Assembly (NCBI RefSeq): GCF_018860385.1
Contig: NZ_JAHKPH010000019.1
Span: forward strand, 62,001-126,000
Length of the DNA stretch: 64,000 bases
Source of the DNA: Reinekea forsetii
GTDB lineage: Bacteria > Pseudomonadota > Gammaproteobacteria > Pseudomonadales > Natronospirillaceae
Direction of reading: 5' to 3'
The notes beneath the pieces are model-generated. The model worked only from the letters and a program-made list of their open reading frames with translations. It was not told the origin of the DNA and ran no database searches. How positions within the stretch are numbered: the first letter of the stretch is position 1; the number at the start of each line of letters is the position of its first letter. A program made the translations under genes and the position numbers. This document shows positions 9,068 through 17,804 of the stretch, one piece after another.

Positions 9068-11110
9068 GTGCGACACCTGTTTTTTAGGTTATTTTTTGGG
9101 CTAATTTCCAGTTTTATTTTAGTCATCGGGCTATTTCCAGCCACGCATGGCATCGATAGCCAACTCATCAGTTGGGGCCGTTCATTGAGCCCGGCAGACG
9201 CGATGGAAGCGCCATTAGTGCGTGTTGTACCGAGCTTGTCTCAAAGAGGTGAGTTGGTCATTAAAACACCGGTATCGCATTCACCTAGTCAGGTTTTGTC
9301 TGGCTTTCAATACAGTTACTCGAGCGAATCTATCACTACGCAACGCTGGCTTCAATCGGCGCTCAATCTATTTCGAAAGGCTAGAGCGACTCAAATTCAA
9401 GAAGGTGAACATTTTTACTGGCAGCCTGCGCAGGTTCACTATAAAACTCTGGTTTCTTACCAAGAAGGTCGCAGTTTTTTTGATGCAACGTTAAATACCT
9501 TAGGTGTGCCAGTAGAAAAAGATGCCGATCATTTGTTGTTAAACTATCAAGCAATTCCGATAGATGGTTTTGGAGGCTTGTTTTTAAATTGGCAGTCATT
9601 ACCTAGCCTAAGCTATGCAGATTTAGGTAATTTTGATGCCACGCTAATTTCGCATGATACCCCCTTAGCGCACCAATTTATTAAAGAGCAAGCCGCTTTG
9701 TTACAGGAGCTTTGGGTGACTGTACCGAATTGGGCATTTTTATTAGCCATTTTGTTGGCAACGGCACCCTGGCTATTAATAGCGTCTACTTCAAAACCAA
9801 TGTGGGTTGCGTTGTCTATCGGCATGGTAGAGGTTGCTATTGTGCTGTATTTGTTGATAGCACAAGCCGTTTGGGTGCCAGTGTTAGTGCCTGCTGTTAT
9901 GTTGGTGTTGGCCACGGTTTGGTATCTGCAAAAAACCAGCCTAATGCACCGGATAAGCAATTTAAACAAAGCGCATAGAAAAGTTGCAGGATACTGGGTA
10001 GCTTCATTGTTAGATGATAGTAAGCCAGAATCCGCCTACCGATTTTTAGTTGAGCAAAAAAACACATTGGCGTATTCACCACTTTGGCTGGAAGTAGCAA
10101 AAGGCTACCAGCGCAATCGTCAGTTAGACAAAGCGCAACTATGTTATGAAGAGTTGTTATCGTTTGATCCAAAGTGTACGGAAGCTAAAAAAGGATTAAA
10201 ACAGCTAAAAGAAGTTATTGATGGTACCGCGACAATGGTCATTGGCCAAACTAGAAGTGAGCTGCCAGTTGGGCACATAGAAAATTTAACCCTAGGTCGT
10301 TATCACATAACTAAGGAGCTGGGTCGAGGCGCAATGGGGATAGTATATGAAGCCAACGACCCCAAAATTAACAGGCACGTAGCCTTGAAAGTAGTGCATT
10401 TAAAAAGCTTAGGCTTTGATGAAATGGATGCCGTAAAACAGAGGTTTTTCCGCGAAGCACAAGCTGCAGGTAAATTAAACCACCCAAACATAGTGACCGT
10501 TTATGATGTGGGTGAAGAGCACGATGTTGCATACATTGCGATGGACTTATTGGTGGGGCATGCGCTTTCAGACCATATCAGCAAGGCGGCCAGTATTGAT
10601 GTGATTCAGCGTGTAACCTGGATAGCGCAAGCCGCAGATGCTTTAGCTTATGCGCATGATCACGAGGTGATTCACCGCGATGTGAAGCCCGCAAACATGA
10701 TCATAGACAGCAAAACTAACCAATTAAAATTGACTGATTTTGGTGTGGCGCGAATAGCTGGTGCACAGCAAACTCAAACTGGCGTTGTGTTGGGCAGCCC
10801 TTCTTACATGTCCCCAGAGCAGATTCGAGGCGACAAACTGACCGGTCAAACCGACGTATTTAGTTTAGGCGTTACGCTTTATCAGGCTTTAACCCAACAG
10901 CTGCCATTTACGGGCGATACCTTACCGACATTGGCTTACGCAATCACTCAAAGTAAACAGGTTAGTCCTCGTAATATTAATGGTGATGTGCCGGTATCGT
11001 TAGTTCGAATTGTGAACAAAGCGTTACATAAGGAATTGAGTGATCGATATCAAAATGCCGCTGAATTATCTCAAGCATTGAAAAAATGGTTGGCCGATCA
11101 AAACAAATAG
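9068..11110 (+). CDS. Membrane-bound Ser/Thr protein kinase with CHASE2-like sensor and TPR linker
   Basis: The GTG-started 680-residue protein has an N-terminal membrane segment (about 5-24), a periplasmic region of about 200 residues ending in a weak CHASE2-like stretch (LSYADLGNFDATLIS), two or three membrane helices (about 220-290), a TPR-like repeat (about 320-385) and a C-terminal Hanks-type kinase (about 411-680). The kinase looks active: glycine loop GRGAMG (419-424), ALKVV lysine, HRD (536-538) and DFG (Asp557), then SPSYMSPEQ. The signal sensed outside is unknown. It is divergent from the FHA gene, with 102 bases between starts. Calling the sensor CHASE2 is an inference from weak similarity. 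Confidence 0.9.
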   Translation: MRHLFFRLFFGLISSFILVIGLFPATHGIDSQLISWGRSLSPADAMEAPLVRVVPSLSQRGELVIKTPVSHSPSQVLSGFQYSYSSESITTQRWLQSALNLFRKARATQIQEGEHFYWQPAQVHYKTLVSYQEGRSFFDATLNTLGVPVEKDADHLLLNYQAIPIDGFGGLFLNWQSLPSLSYADLGNFDATLISHDTPLAHQFIKEQAALLQELWVTVPNWAFLLAILLATAPWLLIASTSKPMWVALSIGMVEVAIVLYLLIAQAVWVPVLVPAVMLVLATVWYLQKTSLMHRISNLNKAHRKVAGYWVASLLDDSKPESAYRFLVEQKNTLAYSPLWLEVAKGYQRNRQLDKAQLCYEELLSFDPKCTEAKKGLKQLKEVIDGTATMVIGQTRSELPVGHIENLTLGRYHITKELGRGAMGIVYEANDPKINRHVALKVVHLKSLGFDEMDAVKQRFFREAQAAGKLNHPNIVTVYDVGEEHDVAYIAMDLLVGHALSDHISKAASIDVIQRVTWIAQAADALAYAHDHEVIHRDVKPANMIIDSKTNQLKLTDFGVARIAGAQQTQTGVVLGSPSYMSPEQIRGDKLTGQTDVFSLGVTLYQALTQQLPFTGDTLPTLAYAITQSKQVSPRNINGDVPVSLVRIVNKALHKELSDRYQNAAELSQALKKWLADQNK

Positions 11111-11208
11111 CGCTATGTTAATACTGTAATCTGTTGTTTTTATTTAGATGAGATAAAGGTTAAGCAAAACACTTTCCATTACGACAGTATTGTCTAAGGT
11201 TGCCTTAT

Positions 11209-12603
11209 ATGACTCTTGATAGCGATTCTGGTTTACGCGTATATGTATTAGATACAAATGTTTTAATTCACGATCCAAGCGCCATTTATAAATTCGAAGA
11301 GCACCGCGTAAAAATACCCATGGTGGTGCTAGAAGAACTCGATAAACTCAAAGTAGGACCTACCTCCGTAGCCGCCGATGCGCGGCAAGCCGTAAGAACA
11401 TTAGAAGGTGTTTTAGGTAAAGCCAGTGTTGCCGAGGTGATGAATGGTGTACCCATTCCTCGCGCCAGTGGTGAAACCTTAGGTCATATATCCATTTTAA
11501 TGCCAAATAAAGAGTCGGCTGAACAAAGTTTATCGAATCATTTAAACGATAATAAAATCATCAACGACTTGCTCGCACTTCAAAAAACCGTGCTTGATGC
11601 TGAAGTCGTTTTAGTGACCAAAGATATTAACATGCGATTGAAAGCGCGCGGCTGCGGATTGCAATCGGAAGATTATCACAACGATCAATTAATCAGCGAT
11701 CTAAACTCACTTGCAACAGGTTATCACGCTATAGAAGGCAGTTTTTGGGAGCGCGTAGAGGCCATAGCACCACAACGCCCAAGTGGTGAAAAATATCATG
11801 TTATGAGTAAAGAAGTTGTTCAACAACTGGTCGGAGCACCCGTATATGTTAATCAGTTTTTATACGATGAAAATGACTTTGTTTGCCGCACACATAAAGA
11901 CGATGGCGAGAACATAGCGATAGAATTATTAAACCATGGTTCTATGATGCGTCAAAAAGCTTGGGGGTTAGCACCGCGAGATATTCATCAAGCCATGGCT
12001 ATTCATTTATTACTGAGCCCAGATATAGATTTAGTCTGTTTAAACGGCGCGGCAGGCAGTGGTAAAACCATACTTGCGCTAGCCTGCGCATTGGAACTGA
12101 CCGTCGAAAAAAGTATTTATAAACGAATTTTGGCCACTAGAAGTACGCGTGGTTTAGATGAGGATATTGGCTTTTTGCCAGGAACAGAAGCTGAAAAAAT
12201 GCAACCGTGGTTAGGTGCATTTACCGATAATTTAGAGGTTCTGCATGCTGAGGATTTTGATCCAGTCAGCAGTGAAGATTACGTCGGATCGAAAGTGCCC
12301 ATCCAGTTTAAAAGCTTAAACTTTGTACGAGGCCGAAGTTTTCAACAAACGCTATTGATTGTTGACGAAGCTCAAAACCTGACCCCTCATCAGGTTAAAA
12401 CCATCGTGACACGAGCCGGGCAGGGTACAAAAGTAGTTTGCTTAGGAAACTTGGCACAAATAGACACGCCTTATTTAGGGTCGACCAGCAGTGGGCTTAC
12501 CTATATCAGTGAACGTTTTAAAGGCTTTGAACATGCTGGATCTATTACTTTACAGGGCGTGGCACGAAGCAGGCTGGCTGCTTTTGCAGAATCTCACCTT
12601 TAA
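11209..12603 (+). CDS. PIN domain-PhoH ATPase fusion (PhoH2-like)
   Basis: The protein joins an N-terminal PIN ribonuclease domain (YVLDTNVLIHDP, then VLEELDKLK, with acidic metal ligands) to a C-terminal PhoH ATPase (Walker A NGAAGSGKT; SRGLDEDIGFLPG-type motif; Walker B LLIVDEAQ). Proteins of this architecture are RNA helicase/ribonucleases. I chose ATG 11209 (464 residues) because TAAGG at 11195-11199 is well placed; the TTG at 11200 overlaps that site. A 9-bp hairpin follows the stop. Its cellular target is unknown. Confidence 0.92.
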   Translation: MTLDSDSGLRVYVLDTNVLIHDPSAIYKFEEHRVKIPMVVLEELDKLKVGPTSVAADARQAVRTLEGVLGKASVAEVMNGVPIPRASGETLGHISILMPNKESAEQSLSNHLNDNKIINDLLALQKTVLDAEVVLVTKDINMRLKARGCGLQSEDYHNDQLISDLNSLATGYHAIEGSFWERVEAIAPQRPSGEKYHVMSKEVVQQLVGAPVYVNQFLYDENDFVCRTHKDDGENIAIELLNHGSMMRQKAWGLAPRDIHQAMAIHLLLSPDIDLVCLNGAAGSGKTILALACALELTVEKSIYKRILATRSTRGLDEDIGFLPGTEAEKMQPWLGAFTDNLEVLHAEDFDPVSSEDYVGSKVPIQFKSLNFVRGRSFQQTLLIVDEAQNLTPHQVKTIVTRAGQGTKVVCLGNLAQIDTPYLGSTSSGLTYISERFKGFEHAGSITLQGVARSRLAAFAESHL

Positions 12604-12628
12604 AGGTATGTTAGAAAAAACGCTTTAA

Positions 12629-12662
12629 ACCCTGCTCAAGCCAACGTATTATGGAGCAGGGT
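12629..12662 (+). terminator. Hairpin between phoH-like gene and uvrY
   Basis: A 9-bp stem (ACCCTGCTC 12629-12637 / GAGCAGGGT 12654-12662) with a 16-base loop lies between the genes, without a T-run. It may be a weak terminator or a structure in the uvrY leader, six bases before its ribosome site. Confidence 0.4.
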
Positions 12663-12681
12663 AATATTAGAGGTATTCTAA

Positions 12682-13326
12682 GTGGTTGATTTAATTGTAG
12701 TAGACGATCATGACTTAGTCCGAATGGGGCTAGTTAAGTTATTGTCAGACGTTGAAGGTTTGCGTGTTGTCGCCGAAGGCAACAGTGGCGAACAAGCAAT
12801 TAAACTCGCCAAACAGCACGAACCTGATGTTATGTTGATGGATGTTAGAATGCCTGGCGTAGATGGCATCGAAGCGACGCGTAAAATTAACCGTATTCTT
12901 CCAGATATTAAAGTTATTGCAGTTACAGCGTGCGATGACGACCCATTCCCTACAAGATTGCTACAAGCGGGCGCTTCAGGCTACCTTACTAAAGGGGCTT
13001 CTACCGACGAAATGGTGAAGGCCATTAAAACCGTCATTGCTGGGCAAAAGTATTTAACGGCTGAAATCGCTCAAAAGTTAGCCTTAAATAGTTTAGGTGC
13101 ATCGGAGAATCCATTTAACGATTTATCCGATCGCGAAATGCAAATTGCCATTTTAATTTGCTCGTGTAAGAAGGTGCAGGAAATATCCGATAAGCTTTGC
13201 TTAAGCCCTAAAACGGTGAACACATACCGCTATCGTATTTTCGATAAGCTCGGGCTTTCCAGCGATGTTGAGCTGACTCACCTAGCGATACGGCACGGTT
13301 TATTAGAACCTCAAGAAATGGTGTAA
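12682..13326 (+). CDS. uvrY: Two-component response regulator UvrY/GacA
   Basis: The 214-residue protein (GTG start, AGAGG ribosome site at 12669-12673) has a receiver domain with phospho-acceptor Asp54 (MLMDVRMPG), conserved KGAS lysine region, and a C-terminal LuxR helix-turn-helix (LSDREMQIAILICSCKKVQEISDKL, SPKTVNTYRYRIF). This composition and the location directly before uvrC are diagnostic for GacA/UvrY, which in the family activates small RNAs that titrate CsrA/RsmA. The sensor kinase BarA/GacS is not adjacent. Translation of uvrC starts 12 bases after the stop. Confidence 0.93.
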   Translation: MVDLIVVDDHDLVRMGLVKLLSDVEGLRVVAEGNSGEQAIKLAKQHEPDVMLMDVRMPGVDGIEATRKINRILPDIKVIAVTACDDDPFPTRLLQAGASGYLTKGASTDEMVKAIKTVIAGQKYLTAEIAQKLALNSLGASENPFNDLSDREMQIAILICSCKKVQEISDKLCLSPKTVNTYRYRIFDKLGLSSDVELTHLAIRHGLLEPQEMV

Positions 13327-13337
13327 CTGCAACATCT

Positions 13338-15185
13338 ATGTCTGACCCGACTACAGAACCCCAAGCCGAACCTTTCGATTCAAAAGCCTTTTTACGTAAT
13401 TTAACCGTTCGCCCCGGTGTATACCGCATGTTCGATGGCGAACACAATTTATTGTATGTCGGTAAAGCAAAAAATTTAAAGAATAGGGTATCGAGCTACT
13501 TTCGCTCGCGCGGGCTCACCAATAAAACCGTGGCTTTGGTGTCGCATATTCGATCGATTGAAATCACCATTACCCACAGTGAAACCGAAGCACTATTACT
13601 AGAGCAGACGCTGATTAAAAAGCATCGCCCGCCCTATAATATTCTATTGATGGACGATAAATCGTACCCCTATTTAAAGCTTTCAACGTCGCATTCGTCG
13701 CCAGGATTATACGTTCATCGCGGTTCAAAAGGCGCAAAAGATGAATATTTTGGGCCGTTTCCAAGTGCGCATGCAGTACGAGAGAGTTTATTGTTATTGC
13801 AAAAAGCGTTTCGGATTCGTCAATGCGAAGACAGCGTGTTTAGTAATCGCGAAAAGCCTTGCTTGCAATATCAGATAAAACGCTGCAAAGCCCCGTGTGT
13901 TGGCTTGGTATCAGAGCAAGAATACAAAGAAGATTTAGATAAAACCCGCGCTTTTTTGCAAGGCAAGAGCCAAGACCTGGTAAAAAAAATAGAACGTGAC
14001 ATGGACGCCGCTGCCGAAAAATACGAATATGAACGAGCCGCCGATTTACGCGACCAATTGTTGTTTTTAAGAAAGGTGCAAGAGCAACAATTTGTTTCGG
14101 GCGCTAAAGGCAACGTTGATGTGTTTGCTGTAGTAAAAGAAGCCTCGGGCGTGTGCATTCACTTTTTAATGGTACGAGATGGTCGCATGATCGGCAGCCG
14201 CAGCTTTTTTCCAAAGCCGGGAATAGAGGAAGACGAAAGCTTAATCATGACTGGCTTCTTAGCTCAATACTATTTAGCGCGCGCCAATACCGAATGCCCT
14301 ACGCAAATATTATCGAATGTTCCGGTGCAAGAATCAGCTTGGCTGGAGCGCGCTTTAAAAGAGCAATTCAATCGCTCGGTCACTATTAGCCACGCCGTTC
14401 GTTCCACTAACGCTAAATGGCTTGAGTTAGCTAAAACCAATGCAGGCGAGCAATTAAGTTTGCGTATGTCGCACGGTAAGCAAGTTACGCAACGCCTAGA
14501 AGCGTTGCAGGAAGCGCTAGAGTTAGAGCAAATACCAGAGCGCATAGAATGTTTTGATATTTCGCATTCCAGTGGGGAAGCCACGACAGCCTCGTGCGTG
14601 GTATACGACAGAGACGGCCCTAACAAAAGCATGTATCGAAAGTTCAATATTGAAGGCGTGACCGCAGGTGATGATTACGCCGCTATGCAGCAAGCCATTC
14701 ATAGGCGTTATGCAAGGCTGCAAAAAGAAGACACTAAATTACCCGACTTACTGATTGTAGATGGCGGTAAAGGGCAAATGAGTATGGCACGTGAGGTCAT
14801 GAACGAACTCGGTGTGGCCATACCGTTGTTAGGTGTCGCTAAAGGCGAAACCCGTAAACCGGGGTTAGAAACCTTGTTTTTCGAAACACCCGATCAAACG
14901 ATAACCTTACCCAACCATTCGCAAGCATTGCATCTCATTCAGCATATACGAGATGAAGCTCATCGCTTTGCTATTACAGGGCACCGAGCGCGGCGTGGCA
15001 AGCAGCGATTAGGTTCTGTGTTAGATGATATTCCTAAAGTTGGGAGTACGCGCAGAAGGGCATTGATACGCCATTTTGGCAGTGCTCAGGCGGTTAAATC
15101 GGCCAGCGTTGATGAAATTGCCAAAGTGCAGGGCATATCGAATGCACTTGCTCAGGATATTTATACTTTTTTGCACACGAATTAA
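13338..15185 (+). CDS. uvrC: Excinuclease ABC subunit UvrC
   Basis: UvrC makes both incisions around DNA lesions in nucleotide excision repair. The 615 residues match the family. Domains in order: GIY-YIG nuclease (about 25-105, PGVYRMFDGEHNLLYVGKAKNLKNR), cysteine-rich region with CLQYQIKRCKAPC (about 175-190), UVR/UvrB-binding helix (about 215-250), RNase H-like 5' nuclease domain (ECFDISHSSGE; LLIVDGGKGQ) and C-terminal helix-hairpin-helix repeats. Co-transcribed with uvrY; pgsA follows after 62 bases. Confidence 0.96.
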   Translation: MSDPTTEPQAEPFDSKAFLRNLTVRPGVYRMFDGEHNLLYVGKAKNLKNRVSSYFRSRGLTNKTVALVSHIRSIEITITHSETEALLLEQTLIKKHRPPYNILLMDDKSYPYLKLSTSHSSPGLYVHRGSKGAKDEYFGPFPSAHAVRESLLLLQKAFRIRQCEDSVFSNREKPCLQYQIKRCKAPCVGLVSEQEYKEDLDKTRAFLQGKSQDLVKKIERDMDAAAEKYEYERAADLRDQLLFLRKVQEQQFVSGAKGNVDVFAVVKEASGVCIHFLMVRDGRMIGSRSFFPKPGIEEDESLIMTGFLAQYYLARANTECPTQILSNVPVQESAWLERALKEQFNRSVTISHAVRSTNAKWLELAKTNAGEQLSLRMSHGKQVTQRLEALQEALELEQIPERIECFDISHSSGEATTASCVVYDRDGPNKSMYRKFNIEGVTAGDDYAAMQQAIHRRYARLQKEDTKLPDLLIVDGGKGQMSMAREVMNELGVAIPLLGVAKGETRKPGLETLFFETPDQTITLPNHSQALHLIQHIRDEAHRFAITGHRARRGKQRLGSVLDDIPKVGSTRRRALIRHFGSAQAVKSASVDEIAKVQGISNALAQDIYTFLHTN

Positions 15186-15247
15186 ACCAAATAACCTATT
15201 TTCAATGAATGTGTTTATAATGCGCCGATAGATTTTCAAGGACCACT

Positions 15248-15799
15248 ATGAATATTCCAAATTTGCTGACTATGTTTCGAGTCATACTTATTCCAGTATG
15301 CGTCATCGTGTATTACTTACCTTTTCAATGGGCGTATTTAGCGACGGCCATTCTTTTTACCATAGCCGCCGTTACCGATTGGTTCGATGGGTATCTAGCG
15401 CGCAAACTGGGTCAAATGACACCCTTTGGTGCATTCCTAGACCCCGTAGCCGATAAACTGATAGTTGCGGCCGCCTTAGTGGTCTTGGTTGAATCTCACG
15501 CCAGCTTTTTTATGACTATACCTGCCGTTATTATTATTGGTCGTGAAATTGTGATCTCAGCGTTACGCGAGTGGATGGCAGAAGCTGGCAAACGTGCGAG
15601 CGTCGCCGTGAATATGCTAGGTAAGCTCAAAACGACGATGCAGATGGTATCTATCATTGTGTTACTGGCTCAATCGCCAGATACAGTTAATTTTGTCAGC
15701 AACTTTGGTTTAATTGCATTACAAGTAGCGGCTGCTTTAACTTTATGGTCGATGATCGTCTACCTGAAAGCTGCATGGTCCGATCTAAAGCCGCAATAG
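15248..15799 (+). CDS. pgsA: CDP-diacylglycerol-glycerol-3-phosphate 3-phosphatidyltransferase (PgsA)
   Basis: It makes phosphatidylglycerol phosphate in the inner membrane, the committed step to phosphatidylglycerol and cardiolipin. The 183-residue protein shows the CDP-alcohol phosphotransferase signature D-G-x2-A-R-x8-G-x3-D-x3-D (DGYLARKLGQMTPFGAFLDP, about 46-65) and four hydrophobic helices, with NIPNLLTMFR at the start. The ribosome site AAGGA lies at 15238-15242. It closes the uvrY-uvrC-pgsA operon; its stop codon lies in the loop of the terminator. Confidence 0.96.
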   Translation: MNIPNLLTMFRVILIPVCVIVYYLPFQWAYLATAILFTIAAVTDWFDGYLARKLGQMTPFGAFLDPVADKLIVAAALVVLVESHASFFMTIPAVIIIGREIVISALREWMAEAGKRASVAVNMLGKLKTTMQMVSIIVLLAQSPDTVNFVSNFGLIALQVAAALTLWSMIVYLKAAWSDLKPQ

Positions 15800-15812
15800 C
15801 GGCTTTAATTTT
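15786..15812 (+). terminator. Intrinsic terminator of the uvrY-uvrC-pgsA operon
   Basis: A 9-bp stem (TAAAGCCGC 15786-15794 / GCGGCTTTA 15799-15807) with a 4-base loop is followed by ATTTTG. The pgsA stop codon overlaps the loop. Confidence 0.8.
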
Positions 15813-15915
15813 GTGATCAGTGCGCGAAAAACGCGTAATTTTCACTCAATTTGGTTAAATATTGACTGGTTTTTTAAAAAAACACTATAAAAATCAAAAA
15901 GTTATAAAATAATGT

Positions 15916-15943
15916 TTGACAACAAGTGAGGGATGCTTAAAAT
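15916..15943 (+). promoter_or_regulatory. Sigma-70 promoter of the tRNA cluster
   Basis: A perfect -35 TTGACA (15916-15921) and -10 TAAAAT (15938-15943) are separated by 16 bases, followed by a GC-rich start region, as usual for stringently controlled stable-RNA promoters. The first tRNA starts 39 bases after the -10. Confidence 0.8.
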
Positions 15944-15981
15944 GCGTCTCCGTTGTCAGGGCATACAGCCAACAACAATTA

Positions 15982-16056
15982 GCGGGAATAGCTCAGTGGT
16001 AGAGCACAACCTTGCCAAGGTTGGGGTCGGGAGTTCGAGCCTCCTTTCCCGCTCCA
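15982..16056 (+). tRNA. tRNA-Gly (anticodon GCC)
   Basis: The 75-base cloverleaf has acceptor arms GCGGGAA/TTCCCGC, D-arm GCTC-AGTGGTAGA-GC, anticodon loop with GCC (CTTGCCAAG), T-arm with GTTCGAGCC and encoded CCA end. First of three tRNA genes behind one promoter. Confidence 0.97.
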
Positions 16057-16128
16057 AATTTTTAAAAATAAGCGGTTGCGCGCTTATTTAGCACAGTCAG
16101 CAGCAAGCTGTTAAAACATTGCAAATTA

Positions 16129-16202
16129 GGCGCGGTGGCAGAGGGGTCATGCAGCGGACTGCAACTCCGTGTACGCCGGTTCAATTCCGACCCGCGCCTC
16201 CA
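16129..16202 (+). tRNA. tRNA-Cys (anticodon GCA)
   Basis: The 74-base cloverleaf has acceptor arms GGCGCGG/CCGCGCC, anticodon loop ACTGCAACT with GCA, T-loop GTTCAATTC and encoded TCCA end. The spacer from tRNA-Gly is 72 bases. Confidence 0.97.
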
Positions 16203-16302
16203 CTACTTACTCGGTGGACAAGTTTCAAAATAGAGTAAGTGTTCTTTCCACAGTAAAGAGCAGCAGTAAGGTAACAAAGGACGGAGACGTCCAAGTCTTT
16301 TA

Positions 16303-16389
16303 GCGGGTGTGGTGGAATCGGTAGACACACAAGACTTAAAATCTTGCGACTTAACGGTCGTGCCGGTTCAAGTCCGGCCACCCGCACCA
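16303..16389 (+). tRNA. tRNA-Leu (anticodon TAA)
   Basis: The 87-base gene has acceptor arms GCGGGTG/CACCCGC, anticodon TAA (ACTTAAAAT loop), a long class II variable arm (TGCGACTTAACGGTCGT), T-loop GTTCAAGTC and encoded ACCA end. The accessory gene block starts just downstream. Confidence 0.97.
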
Positions 16390-16492
16390 TTTCCTAGAAT
16401 TTCCTCAGCTTTTAAATCATCTTCTCATGCCGTTAGATAGTTGAGAGTTTTCTCTTATCTGAAAATTACGCTACTTTTTTATTTTAACTTGA

Positions 16493-16509
16493 TGTTCAAA
16501 TTGACAGGT
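16493..16509 (+). repeat. 17-bp direct repeat, copy 1 (with TTGACA)
   Basis: TGTTCAAATTGACAGGT occurs here and identically at 18561-18577, in both cases about 125-140 bases upstream of a small accessory gene. The TTGACA inside it could serve as a -35 box (CAATAT follows at 17 bases). This copy also forms inverted repeats with the following TTTGAAC and GTTCAA. Confidence 0.75.
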
Positions 16510-16631
16510 TTGAACTCCTGGTTCAATATGGAGCCGTATTGGGTATGGCCGTCATAGTTCCGTAAATAGAATACTAATGAAAGTAGGGACGAACGGGTTT
16601 TTAGAGAAGCTAAAATTTAAAAGGAACTTTC

Positions 16632-17021
16632 ATGAAAAAACTGATAATTATGTCAATTTTTATGGCTTCACCATTTACATTTTCTGAATGTGTAACAGAG
16701 CTTAATCGTGAAGAAATAGTGCACCGTTTTAACAGCGGCGAGCTTATCTATAGGTTTCCCTTTCAACATAAGGTTAAGTCGTCTGAGTTAGATTACAACG
16801 AGAAAATCATGGATGGAGATTTATCTAGTATCAGAGAATCCTCAGCGGCTTCCTTGAAATTACTGCAAAAAGACAGTGCTAATAAATGGGTTGCTATCGT
16901 CAATGATGATCGGGCAAAGCTAATTTATGCTGCAGAAGTAGAGTCTAACTATAGAAAATGGCTATTCCAGAAATTGGGTGGCTATTGGTATGTAAGCGAT
17001 TTTTTTGAAGGTACTCCTTAG
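16632..17021 (+). CDS. Hypothetical secreted protein
   Basis: The 129-residue protein starts with a typical Sec signal peptide (MKKLIIMSIFMASPFTFS, cleavage near residue 18) so the mature part of about 110 residues is probably periplasmic. It has one cysteine just after the signal and ends with an aromatic stretch (KLGGYWYVSDFF). AAGGAAC precedes the ATG. I recognise no family. It opens the accessory block after the tRNA cluster. Confidence 0.6.
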   Translation: MKKLIIMSIFMASPFTFSECVTELNREEIVHRFNSGELIYRFPFQHKVKSSELDYNEKIMDGDLSSIRESSAASLKLLQKDSANKWVAIVNDDRAKLIYAAEVESNYRKWLFQKLGGYWYVSDFFEGTP

Positions 17022-17164
17022 TATAATGCAAGTTGCAGCAATTCCTTAAGGATTAACACGACCCGTGTTTTTATAGAGTTACTTTGTGCTTTACAAGTAG
17101 TGGCATGTAAAATTATGGCTTATTTGCCTCTAGTTTCCGACAAAAAATTATCTATTGTTGATTT

Positions 17165-17443
17165 TTAAAATATATTTGATGCCATATAAAGCATGACACA
17201 TACCCAGGCGATAAATACCAAGTTTAAGGCTAAGCTGATCGTGTTTATTGCAGTCACTCCAAAACTGAACCAAAGAAAACACCCAGAAACCAAAGCCCCC
17301 AGAACAAAACAACTGAGCCCTAGTGGTCCATCTACCTTTAAATTGCTAAAAGGTCTGATAACTTCAAATATTAGTAGGGCTCCTAATATAAAGAACAAAA
17401 TTGAAATAGTTGATAATAAGTAATTGACCATATTAAGTTTCAT
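17165..17443 (-). CDS. Hypothetical small membrane protein
   Basis: From ATG 17443 the product has 92 residues and three hydrophobic segments (about 7-28, 42-62 and 65-88), consistent with an inner-membrane protein. An in-frame start at 17506 would add 21 polar residues and has no better ribosome site (ACGGA precedes 17443). No family recognised. It is the only minus-strand gene in the first part of the accessory block. Confidence 0.5.
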   Translation of the reverse strand: MKLNMVNYLLSTISILFFILGALLIFEVIRPFSNLKVDGPLGLSCFVLGALVSGCFLWFSFGVTAINTISLALNLVFIAWVCVMLYMASNIF

Positions 17444-17804
17444 AGTGTCCGTTCTTGAGTGCAAATTAGGTATATAGCCAAAAGTAGCTATGCATTCATT
17501 GCTCAACGTGACCTAAATCCTGTCGGCCAAACTTTTTCATTGAAGCGCATAAGTATTTATATATCCGTTGCGGTTAAAAATACAGTACTTAAATGGACAA
17601 ACCATCTAAAAAGAATGAAATTAGGTTTGCGGGAATGTTTGTATTTTAGCCGTAAGGTTGAGTATTTATTAGCCTAAAAGCTTTTATGGCACTAACCTAA
17701 GCAAATAGGCTCCCTGAAGGTATTTTTGTTCTGGTTGCTATAGAGATACTAATTCAAATCCAAAGTACCTAAGCTGCAGTTTAAACAGCATAGTCGAGGT
17801 TGGC
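17444..17804. other. Gene-poor gap with a possible gene remnant
   Basis: No convincing gene. A short frame at 17593-17649 begins MDKPSKKNEIRFAG and stops after 18 codons; it reads like the first residues of a membrane protein and may be a truncated remnant. A 7-bp inverted repeat (TTAGGTT 17621-17627, AACCTAA 17694-17700) lies beside it. A GTG-started frame at 17459-17677 looks non-coding. Confidence 0.35.

Noticed and set aside
13871-14723. Long minus-strand frames opposite uvrC, and similar ones opposite other large genes
   Set aside because: They are mirror frames of well-supported genes, with no ribosome sites or recognisable domains.
17459-17677. 72-residue plus-strand frame downstream of the small membrane-protein gene
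   Set aside because: GTG start without ribosome site, no domain or membrane pattern, and composition like intergenic DNA.
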